NCBI RefSeq assembly: GCF_027052235.1
Contig: NZ_JALUFF010000057.1
Location: forward strand, 25,239 to 89,238
DNA: 64,000 nucleotides
Source: Thermococcus sp.
Lineage (GTDB): Archaea > Methanobacteriota_B > Thermococci > Thermococcales > Thermococcaceae
Reading direction: 5' to 3'
A program made the translations under genes and the position numbers. Within the stretch, counting starts at the first letter, position 1. Every line of letters starts with the position of its first letter. Shown piece by piece: positions 33,199 to 43,971 of this stretch. The notes beneath the pieces were generated by a model. That model did no database searches, had not been told where the DNA came from, and saw only the letters and a program-made list of their open reading frames with translations.

Positions 33199-33209
33199 AG
33201 CTTATAAGG
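33199..33209 (+). promoter_or_regulatory. TATA box of the aIF1A-rio1-top6 operon
   Basis: AGCTTATAAGG lies about 30-40 bases before the aIF1A start; GGAGGGAGGTG follows as ribosome site. This is the only clear promoter before the next six genes. Confidence 0.6.
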
Positions 33210-33239
33210 GGTAAATGAGAGCGGAGGGAGGTGATGCTC

Positions 33240-33602
33240 ATGGCGTACCGCAAGAACGGAAAGAAAAAGGACAGGCACGTTGAAGGGGATGAGGTAATCC
33301 GCGTTCCCCTCCCGGACAGGAGTAAGGGACAGCTCTTCGGGGTTATAGAGCAGGCCCTTGGAGCGGGATGGATGGACGTCCGCTGTGAGGACGGCAAGGT
33401 GAGGAGATGCAGAATTCCCGGCAAGCTGAGGAGAAGGATGTGGATGCGCGTTGGAGACGTCGTCATAGTCCAGCCCTGGCCCGTTCAGACGGACGAGAGG
33501 GGCGACATAGTCTATCGCTATACCAGAACCCAGGTGGACTGGCTCCTCAGGAAGGGCAAGATAACCCAGGACTTCCTCACAGGCGGGGAGCTTTTGCTCT
33601 GA
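33240..33602 (+). CDS. eif1A: Translation initiation factor aIF1A
   Basis: 120 residues: basic N-terminus ([11 protein letters not shown]), OB fold with [37 protein letters not shown], then a helical tail ([17 protein letters not shown]). It binds the small subunit A site and stimulates initiator tRNA binding and scanning-like steps. ATG 33240 is chosen behind GGAGGGAGGTG; GTG and ATG codons at 33231/33234 are also in frame. rio1 begins 15 bases after its stop. Confidence 0.95.
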   Translation: MAYRKNGKKKDRHVEGDEVIRVPLPDRSKGQLFGVIEQALGAGWMDVRCEDGKVRRCRIPGKLRRRMWMRVGDVVIVQPWPVQTDERGDIVYRYTRTQVDWLLRKGKITQDFLTGGELLL

Positions 33603-33617
33603 ACCGAGTGATGGTTC

Positions 33618-34391
33618 ATGAGAGAAGAGCTCATTGAGAGGGAAATCGAGGAAGTCCTTGGCCTCAGGGAGAGGCGGGAGAAGGACAGCGAGCTCTACAA
33701 GATAGCCAACGAGGTCTTTGACAGAACTACGAAGGAGACCCTTGCTTATCTCCACAGGCGCGGGAAAATCGAGGAACTCTACGGCGTCATAAGCACTGGC
33801 AAAGAGGCCAACGTCTTCGCCGGAATCGATGGCGAGGGCAGAAGGGTCGCCGTGAAGATATACAGGACTTACACGACGGAGTTCAGGAGGATATGGGAGT
33901 ACCTGGCTGCTGACCCGCGCATCGGCTACCTCCCGAAGGACATGAGGAAGCTCGTCTTCCAGTGGACAAGGAGGGAGTTCAAGAACCTCCAGCGGGCCAT
34001 CAAGTACGCGGTTCGCGCTCCAGAACCCATAGCCTTCCGGAACAACGTGCTGGTGATGGAGTTCATAGGGGACGAGAGCCCCGCTCCGAGGCTTAAGGAC
34101 ATCGAGAAGTCCCTCTCAAAGGAGGACTTCGAGGAGCTCTACTCCTACCTCATCGGAACCATAGAGAGGCTCTGGAAGCGCGGTGACATGGTGCACGGTG
34201 ACCTGAGCGAGTACAACGTCCTCCTCTGGGATTCACCGGTGATAATCGACTGGTCTCAGGCAACGGTTAAGAGGAACAGGATGAGCGTGGAGCTCCTTAA
34301 GAGAGACTTGAGGAACGTTATAAGCTACTTCGCGAGAAAAGGAGTTGACGTTGACGATTACGATGAAAAGCTCCGCGAGCTGTTGGGGTGA
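33618..34391 (+). CDS. rio1: Atypical protein kinase Rio1
   Basis: 257 residues. GVISTGKEANVF is the RIO1 P-loop signature, VAVKIYRT holds the catalytic lysine, MVHGDLSEYN the catalytic loop and VIIDWSQA the metal-binding aspartate. Rio1 acts in late maturation of the small ribosomal subunit as a kinase/ATPase. The following KH gene encodes its likely partner in the same process, and both sit behind aIF1A in one operon. Confidence 0.94.
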   Translation: MREELIEREIEEVLGLRERREKDSELYKIANEVFDRTTKETLAYLHRRGKIEELYGVISTGKEANVFAGIDGEGRRVAVKIYRTYTTEFRRIWEYLAADPRIGYLPKDMRKLVFQWTRREFKNLQRAIKYAVRAPEPIAFRNNVLVMEFIGDESPAPRLKDIEKSLSKEDFEELYSYLIGTIERLWKRGDMVHGDLSEYNVLLWDSPVIIDWSQATVKRNRMSVELLKRDLRNVISYFARKGVDVDDYDEKLRELLG

Positions 34392-34395
34392 GAGA

Positions 34396-35085
34396 ATGGA
34401 CGAGTTTGAGAGACTCCTCAAGAAGTATGAAAGGATTGACAAGGATGGAAGGGTGGTTGAAGAAGAGAAAGGGGAAGAAATAAGCTACTTCGCCGAGGGA
34501 GAGCAGGAGGAGTTCGTTAGGATTCCTAAGGAAAGGATAGCCGTCCTCATCGGGAAGAAGGGGCAGACGAAGAAGGAAATCGAGAGGAGAACCGGGACGA
34601 GGATAGAGGTTGACAGCGAGACGGGGGAGGTCTTCATAACCTCGACAAAGGAAACCAAAGACCCCCTGGCGGTGTGGAAGGCGAGGGATGTGGTTCTAGC
34701 CATTGGAAGGGGCTTCTCCCCGGAGAGGGCCTTCAGGCTCTTCAACGAGGGGGAGACCCTTGAGGTCATAAACCTCCCCGACATCATAATCGGGAACGAC
34801 AAGAACGCCCTGCCCAGGGTCAGGGGCAGGATAATCGGCAGGAAGGGCAGGACAAGGGAGATAATCGAGGAGATGAGCGGGGCCGATGTAAGCGTTTACG
34901 GTAAGACCGTTGCGATAATAGGAAACCCGATTCAGGTGGAAGTTGCAAAGACGGCAATAGAAAAGCTCGCTAAGGGTTCTCCCCACGGTGTCGTTTACAA
35001 GTACCTTGAGAGGAGGAAGAAGGACCTCGAACTGGAAAGCTCGGCCTATTACGAGGCACTTGAAAGGGATTTTGAGGAGGAATGA
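34396..35085 (+). CDS. KH-domain RNA-processing protein (Dim2/Pno1-like)
   Basis: 229 residues from ATG 34396, 4 bases after the rio1 stop. Two KH domains are visible: VRIPKERIAVLIGKKGQTKKEIERRTG and VRGRIIGRKGRTREIIEEMSGADVSVYG (GxxG loops GKKG and GRKG). Archaeal Dim2 binds the 3' end of pre-16S rRNA and works with Nob1; nob1 is at 60954-61442. An earlier in-frame codon inside rio1 is unlikely. The end overlaps the top6B region. Confidence 0.9.
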   Translation: MDEFERLLKKYERIDKDGRVVEEEKGEEISYFAEGEQEEFVRIPKERIAVLIGKKGQTKKEIERRTGTRIEVDSETGEVFITSTKETKDPLAVWKARDVVLAIGRGFSPERAFRLFNEGETLEVINLPDIIIGNDKNALPRVRGRIIGRKGRTREIIEEMSGADVSVYGKTVAIIGNPIQVEVAKTAIEKLAKGSPHGVVYKYLERRKKDLELESSAYYEALERDFEEE

Positions 35086-35087
35086 AG

Positions 35088-36776
35088 ATGGCAGAGGCGA
35101 GTCAACTCTTTAAGGAGTTCAAAATCCAGAGCGTCAGCGAGTTCTTCAGGCGAAACGCGGCAATGCTTGGCTACACCGGCAAGGTCCGCTCTCTCACAAC
35201 GCTCGTCCATGAGGCGGTGACCAACTCCCTCGATGCATGCGAGGAGGCTGGGATTCCGCCCTACATAAGGGTCGAGATTGAGGAACTTGGAAGGGAGCAC
35301 TACAAGGTCGTGGTGGAGGACAACGGACCGGGAATTCCCGAGAAGTACATAACCCACGTCTTCGGGAAGATGCTCGCGGGAACCAAGGCCCACAGGAACA
35401 TACAGAGTCGCGGTCAGCAGGGTATTGGTATAAGTGGCGCAGTCATGTTCGCCCAGATAACGAGCGGAAAGGCAACGCGCGTCATAACCTCGACGGGGGA
35501 TGATGTAATCGAGGCGTGGGTTAAAATCGACGTTGACAAGAACGAGGGTAAAATCGTAAAGAAGGAAAAGCATCCAAACCCCGAGAAGTGGCACGGGACG
35601 AGGATAGAGCTTGAGGTCAAGAACGTTAAGTACATGCGCTCGAAGCAGGGCGTCTACTGGTACCTCAAGCTCACAGCCATAGCCAACCCCCACGCCCACA
35701 TCGAGCTGATTGAACCCGATGGCAGACTCGTGGTGTTCCCCCGGTCGAGCGACGAGGTTCCCAAGCCACCGGTTGAGATGAAGCCCCACCCGCGCGGTGT
35801 TCTCACGGACGACGTCTACCGGATGGCGAAGAAGACCAAGCGTCAAACGGTGAGGCGCTTCCTGATAGGCGAGTTCTCGCGCATAAGCGACAAGAAGGTA
35901 GATGAGCTAATCGAGTACATAGCTGCCCTGAGGCTGATAAAGACCGAGAAGGACAAGAAGGTTCAGGAACAGCTCTACGAGAGGCTCGCTAAGGGTGAGG
36001 TAAAGGCCGTCCTCCGCTCCTTCAGGGGCTATACAAAGGTCGTCAAGCAGGTTGCGAAGCTCATGGAGAAGCCACCCGAGAAGCTCACCTGGCACGAGGC
36101 TGAAGAAATAGTTGAGGCCTTCAAGTACATGAAGTTTTTGGCCCCTCCAACCCACGGCTTGAGGCCGATAGGCGAGGAGAACATCGAGAAAGGCCTTAGG
36201 GGAATCCTCAAGCCGGAGTTCGTTACGGCAATCACGAGGCCACCGAAGGTCTACTCCGGCGGAATACCCTTCCAGGTCGAGGTTGGCCTCGCCTACGGCG
36301 GTGAGATTCCGGCGGGCTTTGAACTCCTCAGGTACGCCAACAGGGTTCCGCTCCTCTTCGATGCCGGCTCGTGTGTGACGACTCAAGCGGCACGCTCGAT
36401 AGACTGGAAGAGGTACAAGATAGACGACCTCGATAGGGCGCCCCTTGTCCTCATGATAAACGTTGTATCAGTTCACGTTCCCTACACGGGAACCGGAAAG
36501 CAGAGCATAGCGAGCGTTGAGGAGATATACAACGAGATACGCCTTGCCATAATGGACGCGGCGAGAAGGTTGCAGACCTATCTCAGTGGCAAGCACAGGA
36601 AGCTCTACCAAGTTAAGAGGAGGAAGACCTTCGAGAAGTACGTGCCCGAGATAGCGAGGGCGCTGAGCATACTAACCGGCGAACCCGAGGAGGCCATTAG
36701 GGAGTACTTCCTAAGGTTTATCGAGGGCCATTTTGCATCCAAGGAGGCTCCGGTGGAGGTGAGCGAGAATGCCTAA
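35088..36776 (+). CDS. top6B: DNA topoisomerase VI subunit B
   Basis: About 562 residues; ATG 35082 (overlapping the upstream stop) or 35088, the latter spaced better from GAGGAGG. GHKL ATPase motifs: [11 protein letters not shown] (N box), [12 protein letters not shown] (G1), [15 protein letters not shown] (G2). Next come the helix-two-turn-helix and the transducer domain with its conserved lysine region ([18 protein letters not shown]). With Top6A it passes one duplex through another and relaxes supercoils in an ATP-dependent way. The end overlaps top6A by 8 bases. Confidence 0.96.
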   Translation: MAEASQLFKEFKIQSVSEFFRRNAAMLGYTGKVRSLTTLVHEAVTNSLDACEEAGIPPYIRVEIEELGREHYKVVVEDNGPGIPEKYITHVFGKMLAGTKAHRNIQSRGQQGIGISGAVMFAQITSGKATRVITSTGDDVIEAWVKIDVDKNEGKIVKKEKHPNPEKWHGTRIELEVKNVKYMRSKQGVYWYLKLTAIANPHAHIELIEPDGRLVVFPRSSDEVPKPPVEMKPHPRGVLTDDVYRMAKKTKRQTVRRFLIGEFSRISDKKVDELIEYIAALRLIKTEKDKKVQEQLYERLAKGEVKAVLRSFRGYTKVVKQVAKLMEKPPEKLTWHEAEEIVEAFKYMKFLAPPTHGLRPIGEENIEKGLRGILKPEFVTAITRPPKVYSGGIPFQVEVGLAYGGEIPAGFELLRYANRVPLLFDAGSCVTTQAARSIDWKRYKIDDLDRAPLVLMINVVSVHVPYTGTGKQSIASVEEIYNEIRLAIMDAARRLQTYLSGKHRKLYQVKRRKTFEKYVPEIARALSILTGEPEEAIREYFLRFIEGHFASKEAPVEVSENA

Positions 36777-37926
36777 GCGCAGAATCCACCGCGAGAGGCC
36801 AAAGGAGCGCTTCTCCTACGACCCGAAGAAAGTCCTCAGCAAGCTTGAAGAATACGGGAGGAAAGTCCTTGAGGAGATTAAGGCCGGGAAGAACCCCTAC
36901 TTCGATATCCCGATGCGCGGTCTAAACAACGTCTACTTCGACGAGAAGTCAAGACTCATCAGGATGGGCGACAAGCTCTCAAGGAGATACTTCCTCAACG
37001 TGGCCCACGCCAGAAAGTTCATGCAGACCCTCCTGATAATGGCCTACGTCAAGCGTTTGGTCGCTGAAAACAAGCACGCGAGCCTCCGTGAAGCCTACTA
37101 CGCCAACAAGCACACCATCCCCGGAACAAAGGAGAACACCTTCGAAGACCAGCGCGAGAGCGACCCCATCATAGAGGACTTGGAGAGAATGCTCGGGGTT
37201 CTGCGCGAGGAGATGCACATCACCGCCGACAGGCGTGGCTACATCTACGGGGACATAGTCATAAAGGATGGCGAAGACGAGTTCAACGCCTCAAGGCTGG
37301 GAATGGGAGGATGGGCCGTTCCGGGAACGGTTGAGCACATCCAGTTTCCGGAGATAAACGTTGACTACGCTCTAGTCGTGGAGACAGCAGCTATGGCAGA
37401 CCGTCTCATCGAGGAAAAGTTCCCGAGGAGGGAGAACGCCCTCATCATAGCGACGCAGGGCCAGGCATCGCGTGGCGTCAGGAGGTTAATCCACAGGCTC
37501 CACTACGAGGAAGGCTTACCAATCATAGTCTTCACAGACGGCGACCCCTACGGTTGGTACATCTACTCCACGATAAAGCAGGGTTCAATCAACCTCGCCT
37601 ACCTCAGCGACAAGCTGGCAACGCCCGAGGCAAAGTTCGTCGGCATGACAATGGACGACATAAAGCGCTACGGCCTTGAGAACGTCACGGAGAAGCTGAA
37701 GGGCATACCCCCCAACAAGAAGGGTGGCCCAACCGGTGACTACAAGAGAATCCTTGAGGAGATGGAGTATCCCTGGTTCCAGAACAGGGAGTGGCAGAGA
37801 CAGCTCAAGATGGCCCTCAAGTGGGGTGTCAGGATTGAACAGCAGGCTCTGGCAAACAAGTCCCTTGAGTTCGTGGCCAAGGAGTACCTGCCCGAAAAGA
37901 TAAACAGCGGTGATCTGCTGCCATGA
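36769..37926 (+). CDS. top6A: DNA topoisomerase VI subunit A (Spo11 family)
   Basis: 385 residues. The 5Y-CAP domain holds the catalytic tyrosine in [13 protein letters not shown]; the Toprim fold has VVETAAM (Glu) and [17 protein letters not shown] (DxD). It is the cleaving subunit and a relative of meiotic Spo11. The order top6B-top6A with short overlap is standard for Thermococcales. The end overlaps the DUF530 gene by ATGA. Confidence 0.96.
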   Translation: MPKRRIHRERPKERFSYDPKKVLSKLEEYGRKVLEEIKAGKNPYFDIPMRGLNNVYFDEKSRLIRMGDKLSRRYFLNVAHARKFMQTLLIMAYVKRLVAENKHASLREAYYANKHTIPGTKENTFEDQRESDPIIEDLERMLGVLREEMHITADRRGYIYGDIVIKDGEDEFNASRLGMGGWAVPGTVEHIQFPEINVDYALVVETAAMADRLIEEKFPRRENALIIATQGQASRGVRRLIHRLHYEEGLPIIVFTDGDPYGWYIYSTIKQGSINLAYLSDKLATPEAKFVGMTMDDIKRYGLENVTEKLKGIPPNKKGGPTGDYKRILEEMEYPWFQNREWQRQLKMALKWGVRIEQQALANKSLEFVAKEYLPEKINSGDLLP

Positions 37927-39170
37927 CGACGACCGAGGAGCTTGTGGCGCAGGTCAACAAGATACTCGATGACATCGGGATAGACCTCGGCAGGCACTTT
38001 GAGAGGTTTGACCCGGTAGAGCTGGCCCTTAACCTAAAGTCCAACCTCTCCCTCCTCAGCGAGCTTGAGGAGGAGCTTGAGAGGCGCGTCGGCGACACGG
38101 CTCCTTCGGTCAGGTTCGTGGACAAAAAGAGCCGTGACCCTCACCTCCAGTGGATATACAGGAAGAAGCACAACAGGACGCTCGCCCTTGAGAGGCTTCG
38201 CTCGGCAATTACCGCCCACAAGATAGCGCTCGCCCACCTCTCCGCCAGCTACTCCTTTTTTCTAGGGAAGAAGGAGATAAGTCTGGACGAAATCAGAAAG
38301 GAAAACGTCCGGAAGGTCAGGGCGGAGGAAAGACCCTTCCGCCTCGGCAGGCTTGAAATACTCCCCCATCTGGCCTACTCCGGGGACGTCCTCCGACTGC
38401 TCGCGAGGGAAGGCGTCAACGTCAGGGAGGCCTTCAAGTTCATAAAGGGCAAGCTCAGGGAGAGGGGCACCATCAGGACGAGGAGTTTGAGGATAGAGGT
38501 CGAGTACTTTGAAAACAACAGGCTGAAGAAGGCGAGGCTGGACATACCGGCCGATGCGGACATAGAGATGGAGCTGAGGAAGCGCTTCGGCAGGCGGTTC
38601 CGCTGGCGCGTCCTGAGCTTCGTCAAAACCCGGGGTGTCCTCATAAACAACCACTACACCGTTGACAACCTTGCTCTGGCGTATGCCGTCCTCGATCCAG
38701 AGAAAGGAGCCGAAAAGCTCGGCCTCGACATCTTCCGCTACTACTTCCTCACCTCACCTGCGGACAGGGAAACCCTCAGCCTCTACCCGGGGATAAAGTC
38801 CTGCGTTGACTGCCACTACTCAATCCTCGACCTTCCATTCAGGCACGAGGAGAAATTCAGGACGGGAACTGGTAGTATGTTCCTGATAAGGAAGTGCGAG
38901 CTTGAGCGGGAGCTCGTGGGGAGGAAGAAGGACATAAGCGGCATACCCAACCACCTTCTCGGCGGGGTTCTGCTCTACGGCATGAGCGACTACGACGAAG
39001 AAAGGGTCGCCGAGATACTGGGCATAGACGAGGATGAGCTCAGGGAAGCCATCAGGAAGTTCGTCATCTCCGGCCTTCACAGGGTTCTGTTCCCCGGCAC
39101 GGACAAGTTCGATAAGTTCATGCCCAAGAGCGAGAGGGCAAAGCGCTTCCTTGACCTCCTTCAGGGGTGA
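37923..39170 (+). CDS. DUF530 family archaeal protein
   Basis: 415 residues, unknown function. A helical N-terminal part ([17 protein letters not shown]) is followed by basic segments (REDPHLQW-like and [20 protein letters not shown]), a central alpha/beta region, and a cysteine pair [18 protein letters not shown] (CVDCHYS) that may bind metal. The C-terminal region contains a helix-turn-helix-like stretch ([28 protein letters not shown]). It is translationally coupled to top6A, hinting at a DNA-related role by context only. Confidence 0.75.
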   Translation: MTTTEELVAQVNKILDDIGIDLGRHFERFDPVELALNLKSNLSLLSELEEELERRVGDTAPSVRFVDKKSRDPHLQWIYRKKHNRTLALERLRSAITAHKIALAHLSASYSFFLGKKEISLDEIRKENVRKVRAEERPFRLGRLEILPHLAYSGDVLRLLAREGVNVREAFKFIKGKLRERGTIRTRSLRIEVEYFENNRLKKARLDIPADADIEMELRKRFGRRFRWRVLSFVKTRGVLINNHYTVDNLALAYAVLDPEKGAEKLGLDIFRYYFLTSPADRETLSLYPGIKSCVDCHYSILDLPFRHEEKFRTGTGSMFLIRKCELERELVGRKKDISGIPNHLLGGVLLYGMSDYDEERVAEILGIDEDELREAIRKFVISGLHRVLFPGTDKFDKFMPKSERAKRFLDLLQG

Positions 39171-39174
39171 GAGG

Positions 39175-39570
39175 ATGCGTGTCGAGGTCAGCGCGAGAAC
39201 CTATGATGAGCTCCTCCGGAAGCTGGAGGGGCTGGATGAGAGGGTGAGGGAGGTTTACGTGAACCTGAGGCCCACTAAGGAGGTCGTCGTCAAGATACTT
39301 GAGAACGCCCCCAACGTTGAGAAAATCTCCTGCCCGCCGAGTCTCTATCCAAAGGTCTCTAAAAAGGTCATTGGGGCCCTCAAACAGCTGGGCGTCCAGC
39401 TCGTCCCCGAGAAGAAGCCGAGGGGGAGGCCGAAGAAATACGACGAAGAAACTCTGAGGCTCGTTCGGGAGCTGGCCAGCAAGGGCGTTCCGGCCAGGGA
39501 GATAAGCTCCCGTCTCGGGATACCTCTGAGAACGGTTTACTATCTGGTTAGGGAAGATGCCAGGAGATAA
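39175..39570 (+). CDS. DUF1699-like protein with AT-hook-like motif and helix-turn-helix
   Basis: 131 residues from ATG 39175, 4 bases after the DUF530 stop. The N-terminal ~80 residues (MRVEVSARTYDELLRKLEGL, EVYVNLRPTKEVVVKILENAPN, ISCPPSLYPKVSKKVIGALKQLGVQL) fit DUF1699. A basic PRGRPKK motif at about residues 90-96 resembles an AT-hook, followed by a resolvase-like helix-turn-helix (LVRELASKGVPAREISSRLGIPLRTVYYLV). It is probably a DNA-binding regulator closing the top6 operon. Its position just before mcrB is probably coincidental. Confidence 0.75.
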   Translation: MRVEVSARTYDELLRKLEGLDERVREVYVNLRPTKEVVVKILENAPNVEKISCPPSLYPKVSKKVIGALKQLGVQLVPEKKPRGRPKKYDEETLRLVRELASKGVPAREISSRLGIPLRTVYYLVREDARR

Positions 39571-39611
39571 GGTTATTAACTTCTTCCCCTATACAGTGGG
39601 GGTGTTTGTCT

Positions 39612-41699
39612 ATGGGACGTTTTGAACCGATGAGAGGGGCAGTTGATTCTATAAATTCGTATCTCTCCGAAGAGTACGAAGAGGAGAGGATTGGGTTTGC
39701 AGTCGAAGAGATGAAGCTCTCTGATAACGGAGACTACGTGGCCGTTCTTGTGAGAGATGACTACGATTCCCGCTTTTTGCACGTTTTTGAGACGTCGGGT
39801 AAACCCCTATCCGGATGGGAAAAGGGGGTTCCAATTTCCTGCCAATCGGAGGTTATAATCTTCCCCGGAAAGGAATACGTCGGGGTGTTTTCAAAATGTG
39901 GAGGGGGAGAAATCACGTTGTATCCCCTCTCCGGAAGTCCCCGCGAGGAGGCCAAGAGAATAACGTTCTCAAAACCGCCGATATACGTGTTCCTGACGGC
40001 CAACGACCGGGTGATTATCTTTGGGGACATGAGGCTTAATTTCACTGCCCCCGCCGAAGTGGAGGTCGTCTTTATACCGAGACTTCCCGGTGGTTACGCC
40101 TTTTTCCACAGCATATACGACACTCCGGAGGAGGTCTACATTCTGCATACGTTTAAGGAACCCGGGGGCAAAAAGATGTTTTTGCGTGTTGGGAAGGTTC
40201 CCTACCCCCTCTATCCCTACTACTCACCTCTAGAGTTCTGGGATGGTGTTGAGGTGCTCTTCAGCAATCCCTCTCCCCAACCAATAAAGGGAACCATAGG
40301 CGACATCTTCGTCGGGGATAGGCACTACGCCCTGCTCGGAACTAAAATGGGCAAGGAGCTGTACCTGATAATCGACAGAAAACTTTCTATCCTCCCCCTC
40401 CCCGGCGAACTTGTCTTTGCCCGCTTTACCGATAGGGGCCTTTTCATAGTTCTTGGACAGTTCAGGGGTTATCTCTACGGGGGCTTCGTCCCTCACGACC
40501 GGCTTGAGTCAAAGAAACCTCTGCTCATTGACGAGCTTGAGGACAGAACCCTCTTCGGCAGGTATAACCCTGAGTTCCTCGACCCCAAGTTTGCAGGTAT
40601 CTCCAGGAGTGGGGATGTGCTCTACCTCGGTAGGACATCCGGAAAGACGAGTTCAAGTGGAGATTTCTACTACTACCTCTTAAAGGACAACCCCTACCTC
40701 TACTCCCATAGGGCGGGAGAGGAGGCGCAGGAGCGGGAAGAGGAGGGTGAGTCCCTGAGCGATGTTCTGGAGACCTTTAAGGGCCTTATACTCTACGGTC
40801 CCCCCGGAACGGGTAAAACGAAAACGGCCGTGGAACTGGCAAAGAGGGCCGAGCGTTTTGAGATTGTCACATTTCACCAATCGTACAGCTACGAGGACTT
40901 CATAGAGGGATTCAGACCTGTGGAGAAAAACGGAGGTTTGGTGTATCTTGTGAGCGACGGTGTTCTTAAGAGAATGGCGATTGAGGCAATTTATCGTGGA
41001 CTCAGGGGCTCAACTTCAGGGGATTACACCGAGATGAAAAGGGAAGTCTTGGAGTTCCTTGAAAAGAGAAGGAGAGGAGAGAAAGTTGAATTCAACCCGC
41101 GCGGAAGGTACGTCCTTATCATCGACGAGATAAACAGGGGAAACATATCCCGGATTCTTGGTGAGGCGATAACCCTCCTAGACCCCGATAAGAGACTTGG
41201 AGGGGAAATGGAAACCATTATCACTCTCCCCTACTCAGGAGAGCCCTTTGCTCTTCCCCCCAACCTTTTCATTGTTGGCACAATGAACTCAACGGACAGA
41301 AGCATAGCCTTTCTCGACATGGCCCTCAGGAGGCGCTTTGCCTTCGTTGAACTTCTCCCCCAGCCGGAACTGTTGGGGAGCGTTGAGGTCGGCGGCGTAA
41401 ACCTCCAGCATTTACTCGTGAGGATAAACGAGGCCATAGAAGAGGAGAGGGGCAAGGACTACACCATAGGACACGGTTACCTTATGGAGGTTGCTCTGGC
41501 AAAAGACAGGGTCAGGGCCCTGAGGAGGGTCTTCTACTACAAGATACTTCCGCTGCTCCAGGAGTACTTCTACGGTAACTGGGAAGCCCTAAGGAGGGCC
41601 CTTCCCGGCTTTAGTTTCATAGACGAGAAGGGTAGAATAGCCGAAATGAGTGATGAAGAGTTCATAGAAACTCTCAGGCGACTGGTGAGTGAAAAATGA
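39612..41699 (+). CDS. McrB-like AAA+ GTPase with beta-propeller-like N-terminus
   Basis: 695 residues from ATG 39612 (GGGGGTG ahead). Residues ~1-385 are almost entirely beta-rich with repeated patterns like GDYVAVLV...FLHVF, EYVGVFSK...ITLYPLSG, LYLIIDRKLSILPLPG and GLFIVLGQFRGYLYGGF, consistent with seven or eight propeller blades. A short acidic linker (EEAQEREEEGES) precedes the motor: Walker A GPPGTGKT at 396-403, SYEDFIEGFRP, Walker B IIDEINRGN near 504-512 and sensor VGTMNSTDRS, all typical of McrB. McrB motors drive a McrC nuclease on modified DNA. The target-recognition domain is not one of the known types I recognise. It overlaps mcrC by ATGA. Confidence 0.85.
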   Translation: MGRFEPMRGAVDSINSYLSEEYEEERIGFAVEEMKLSDNGDYVAVLVRDDYDSRFLHVFETSGKPLSGWEKGVPISCQSEVIIFPGKEYVGVFSKCGGGEITLYPLSGSPREEAKRITFSKPPIYVFLTANDRVIIFGDMRLNFTAPAEVEVVFIPRLPGGYAFFHSIYDTPEEVYILHTFKEPGGKKMFLRVGKVPYPLYPYYSPLEFWDGVEVLFSNPSPQPIKGTIGDIFVGDRHYALLGTKMGKELYLIIDRKLSILPLPGELVFARFTDRGLFIVLGQFRGYLYGGFVPHDRLESKKPLLIDELEDRTLFGRYNPEFLDPKFAGISRSGDVLYLGRTSGKTSSSGDFYYYLLKDNPYLYSHRAGEEAQEREEEGESLSDVLETFKGLILYGPPGTGKTKTAVELAKRAERFEIVTFHQSYSYEDFIEGFRPVEKNGGLVYLVSDGVLKRMAIEAIYRGLRGSTSGDYTEMKREVLEFLEKRRRGEKVEFNPRGRYVLIIDEINRGNISRILGEAITLLDPDKRLGGEMETIITLPYSGEPFALPPNLFIVGTMNSTDRSIAFLDMALRRRFAFVELLPQPELLGSVEVGGVNLQHLLVRINEAIEEERGKDYTIGHGYLMEVALAKDRVRALRRVFYYKILPLLQEYFYGNWEALRRALPGFSFIDEKGRIAEMSDEEFIETLRRLVSEK

Positions 41700-43102
41700 G
41701 AGAGGTTATTGTGAGGTTGCATGAATTTGAGAGGGTTTCCCTGAGCAAGCTAAGGGCCCTGGGAGTTGACGTTTCCCACTCAGAGCTTTCCCATTTCGTT
41801 GAAATTATCAACACCATCCACGGAAGGGAACACAGAGTGTTCAGCATAGAATACTCCCCCCGGAGACGGGAGCACTATCTAAGGGCACATGGTAGTATTG
41901 GCTTTGCATATTATGTCCGGAGAGGTAAGAGAATGACCTTTCAGGTTCTCCCCAAGCCGTTCAGAGCTGACCCGGATGACAGGAGGTCAATCCAGTTTTT
42001 TCTTCACCTCCTCAATCTCGCAAAGGGCATGAACCTTGAACGCGGGCACCTTAATGCCCTGGGGGATGAATACAGCAGGAGTGGTGACATAGACGAGCTT
42101 TTCAAGAGCATGTACGTCCTTCTGCTCTCGAAGGCCCTGGGAGAGGGCCCCTACCTTGAGTATGGGGAAATAGAAGAGAACTCCAAGGTCATAAGGGGCA
42201 GGATACTGGTGAGTAAAATGGCTAGGAGGCCTCCCTGGGAGCCGGAGGTACCGGTGAGGTATTCCTTAATGCTCGAAAACAATCCTTTAAACAGGGTTTT
42301 AAAGGGAGCCCTTGCCATCGTCATGTCCACCGCTAAATGGAAGCCAACAAAAAGGCTCGGTGGGATACTGATGGGTGCGTTTCAGGGTGTTGACCTCCCC
42401 CACCCGGGGGACGGGGCTAAAGTGGCATTCAACCATCTCAACGAGAGGTTCAGAACGGTGTTTAATCTCGCGGAGACCATACTGTCCGCCTTTACAGGTC
42501 TTGGTACTGGGGATAGAATACTCCCCGGCATCTTCATAAGCATGGATGAGCTCTTTGAGGCACTTGTTTATCAGACAATAAGGAGTGCACTTGGAAGGGA
42601 GGCGGAAGTCAGGTTTGAGGAAAGTTTGCCCCACATAATCCGAAACGCCAGGGAGTACGAAATTAAGAGAAGGGCCGTTTTTATGATGGGAAACCCCCTG
42701 CCGGATATAACGATACGAACCGAAAAAGGTTCTTGCATTGTTGAAGTGAAGTATCGAGACCTCTACGTTCGACTCAACAATGAAGGCAGAAGGGTAAGAA
42801 AGCTTGTAAGAAACAGTTCCGAGCTTTATCAGGCCTATGCCTACGCAAAACTCTTTGGAGGGGGAGTTCTGCTGATTTACCCAAGACTTGAGGGCAGGTA
42901 CAACTACTGGCTTCCGGACTTTTTCACCGCGGGGGGAGACGATGTGCTGAGGTTCTTTGATGGAACCAAACTGGGAATTTTCGGCTATGAGATATCCCGG
43001 ATTGGAGATGGGGTTGTAGTGGATGGAAGTGGAGTTTCCCTTGAGGAGGGACTCAGGGAGAGGGTGAGGGAGTTTCTCCTGGACTTCTGCGGTGAGCTTT
43101 AA
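41696..43102 (+). CDS. McrC-like nuclease subunit of a type IV restriction system
   Basis: 468 residues. The N-terminal part is the McrB-contacting region ([17 protein letters not shown] helices). [13 protein letters not shown] is a McrC family motif. The C-terminal PD-(D/E)xK nuclease shows [21 protein letters not shown] (Asp, then Glu-x-Lys) followed by [12 protein letters not shown] and GVLLIYPR. McrC stimulates McrB GTP hydrolysis and cleaves DNA. The gene overlaps mcrB by 4 bases, so the pair is translated together. All nuclease residues are intact. Confidence 0.87.
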   Translation: MREVIVRLHEFERVSLSKLRALGVDVSHSELSHFVEIINTIHGREHRVFSIEYSPRRREHYLRAHGSIGFAYYVRRGKRMTFQVLPKPFRADPDDRRSIQFFLHLLNLAKGMNLERGHLNALGDEYSRSGDIDELFKSMYVLLLSKALGEGPYLEYGEIEENSKVIRGRILVSKMARRPPWEPEVPVRYSLMLENNPLNRVLKGALAIVMSTAKWKPTKRLGGILMGAFQGVDLPHPGDGAKVAFNHLNERFRTVFNLAETILSAFTGLGTGDRILPGIFISMDELFEALVYQTIRSALGREAEVRFEESLPHIIRNAREYEIKRRAVFMMGNPLPDITIRTEKGSCIVEVKYRDLYVRLNNEGRRVRKLVRNSSELYQAYAYAKLFGGGVLLIYPRLEGRYNYWLPDFFTAGGDDVLRFFDGTKLGIFGYEISRIGDGVVVDGSGVSLEEGLRERVREFLLDFCGEL

Positions 43103-43136
43103 AAGGACAGCGAAGTATGGGCTTCGGGTGAGAGAA

Positions 43137-43937
43137 ATGATAGAGACCCAGGAGGAGAGGCCTGCAATACGCGAACCCCTGAGAAAAGTCGGGATAACCA
43201 ACCTCAGGAGTGTTGCAAAGATAAACTGGAAGGGAAGGGTGTACACATTCCTCCCGGTCTTCGAGGTCACCATAGACCTCCCGGCCGAAAAGAAGGGCAT
43301 CCACATGAGCCGGCTCGTTGAGAGCATAACGGAAGCGATGAGCGAGGCGGTTGAAGAGGAAGTGAGGGAAGCGCACACTTCTCTTGAGGAGCTCGGCCGG
43401 TGCATAATAAAACGGCTTGAGGGGAAGCACCCGCACAAGAGGGCTGAGGTCTGGATAAGGACGCACCTCATAATCCCCCGCGAGACCCCGGCCAGCGGGA
43501 GGGTCTCCTACGAGCCCTACGATGTTGAAGTCGGGGTCATAAAGAACGAGGACGGCTCCTTTGAGAAGGTTCTCCGCGTTAAGGTTATAGGCAACACGGT
43601 CTGTCCGCACGCAATGGCCAACAACGACGGGAAGACCCACATCCAGCGCGCTGTGGGAGAGCTTGAGGTTAGGGCCCCCTTCGACGAGGAGATACCGCTT
43701 GAAGACATGATAGACGTCGTTGAGAGTTCCTTCAGCAGTCCGACCTATACGCTCCTCAAGACACCGGACGAGAACGCCGTCGTTCAAAGGATGTTTGAAA
43801 ACCCCAAGTTCGTCGAGGACGTTGCAAGGGAGATATTCTCCAAGGCCAAGGAGCGCTTCAGGGGCAGAATCCACGTGCGCGTAATCAGCCAGGAGAGCAT
43901 CCACAAGCATGATGTAATAGCGGAGACGTGGAGCTAA
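43137..43937 (+). CDS. mptA: GTP cyclohydrolase IV (MptA)
   Basis: 266 residues from ATG 43137, behind GGGTGAG and with a TATA-like TTTAAAAG near 43099. FolE2/MptA family: [59 protein letters not shown] and [23 protein letters not shown], where the Cys and His residues bind the catalytic metal. It converts GTP to 7,8-dihydroneopterin cyclic phosphate for archaeal pterins. Upstream frame codons overlapping the end of mcrC are not used. Confidence 0.93.
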   Translation: MIETQEERPAIREPLRKVGITNLRSVAKINWKGRVYTFLPVFEVTIDLPAEKKGIHMSRLVESITEAMSEAVEEEVREAHTSLEELGRCIIKRLEGKHPHKRAEVWIRTHLIIPRETPASGRVSYEPYDVEVGVIKNEDGSFEKVLRVKVIGNTVCPHAMANNDGKTHIQRAVGELEVRAPFDEEIPLEDMIDVVESSFSSPTYTLLKTPDENAVVQRMFENPKFVEDVAREIFSKAKERFRGRIHVRVISQESIHKHDVIAETWS

Positions 43938-43971
43938 GCACAGGGATTTATTCCTTTTTTTCAATCCTTCC

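Noticed and set aside
33083..33466. N-terminal extension of the ABC ATPase
   Set aside because: It would include the promoter region and even part of the divergent aIF1A gene; the ABC fold starts at ATG 33082.
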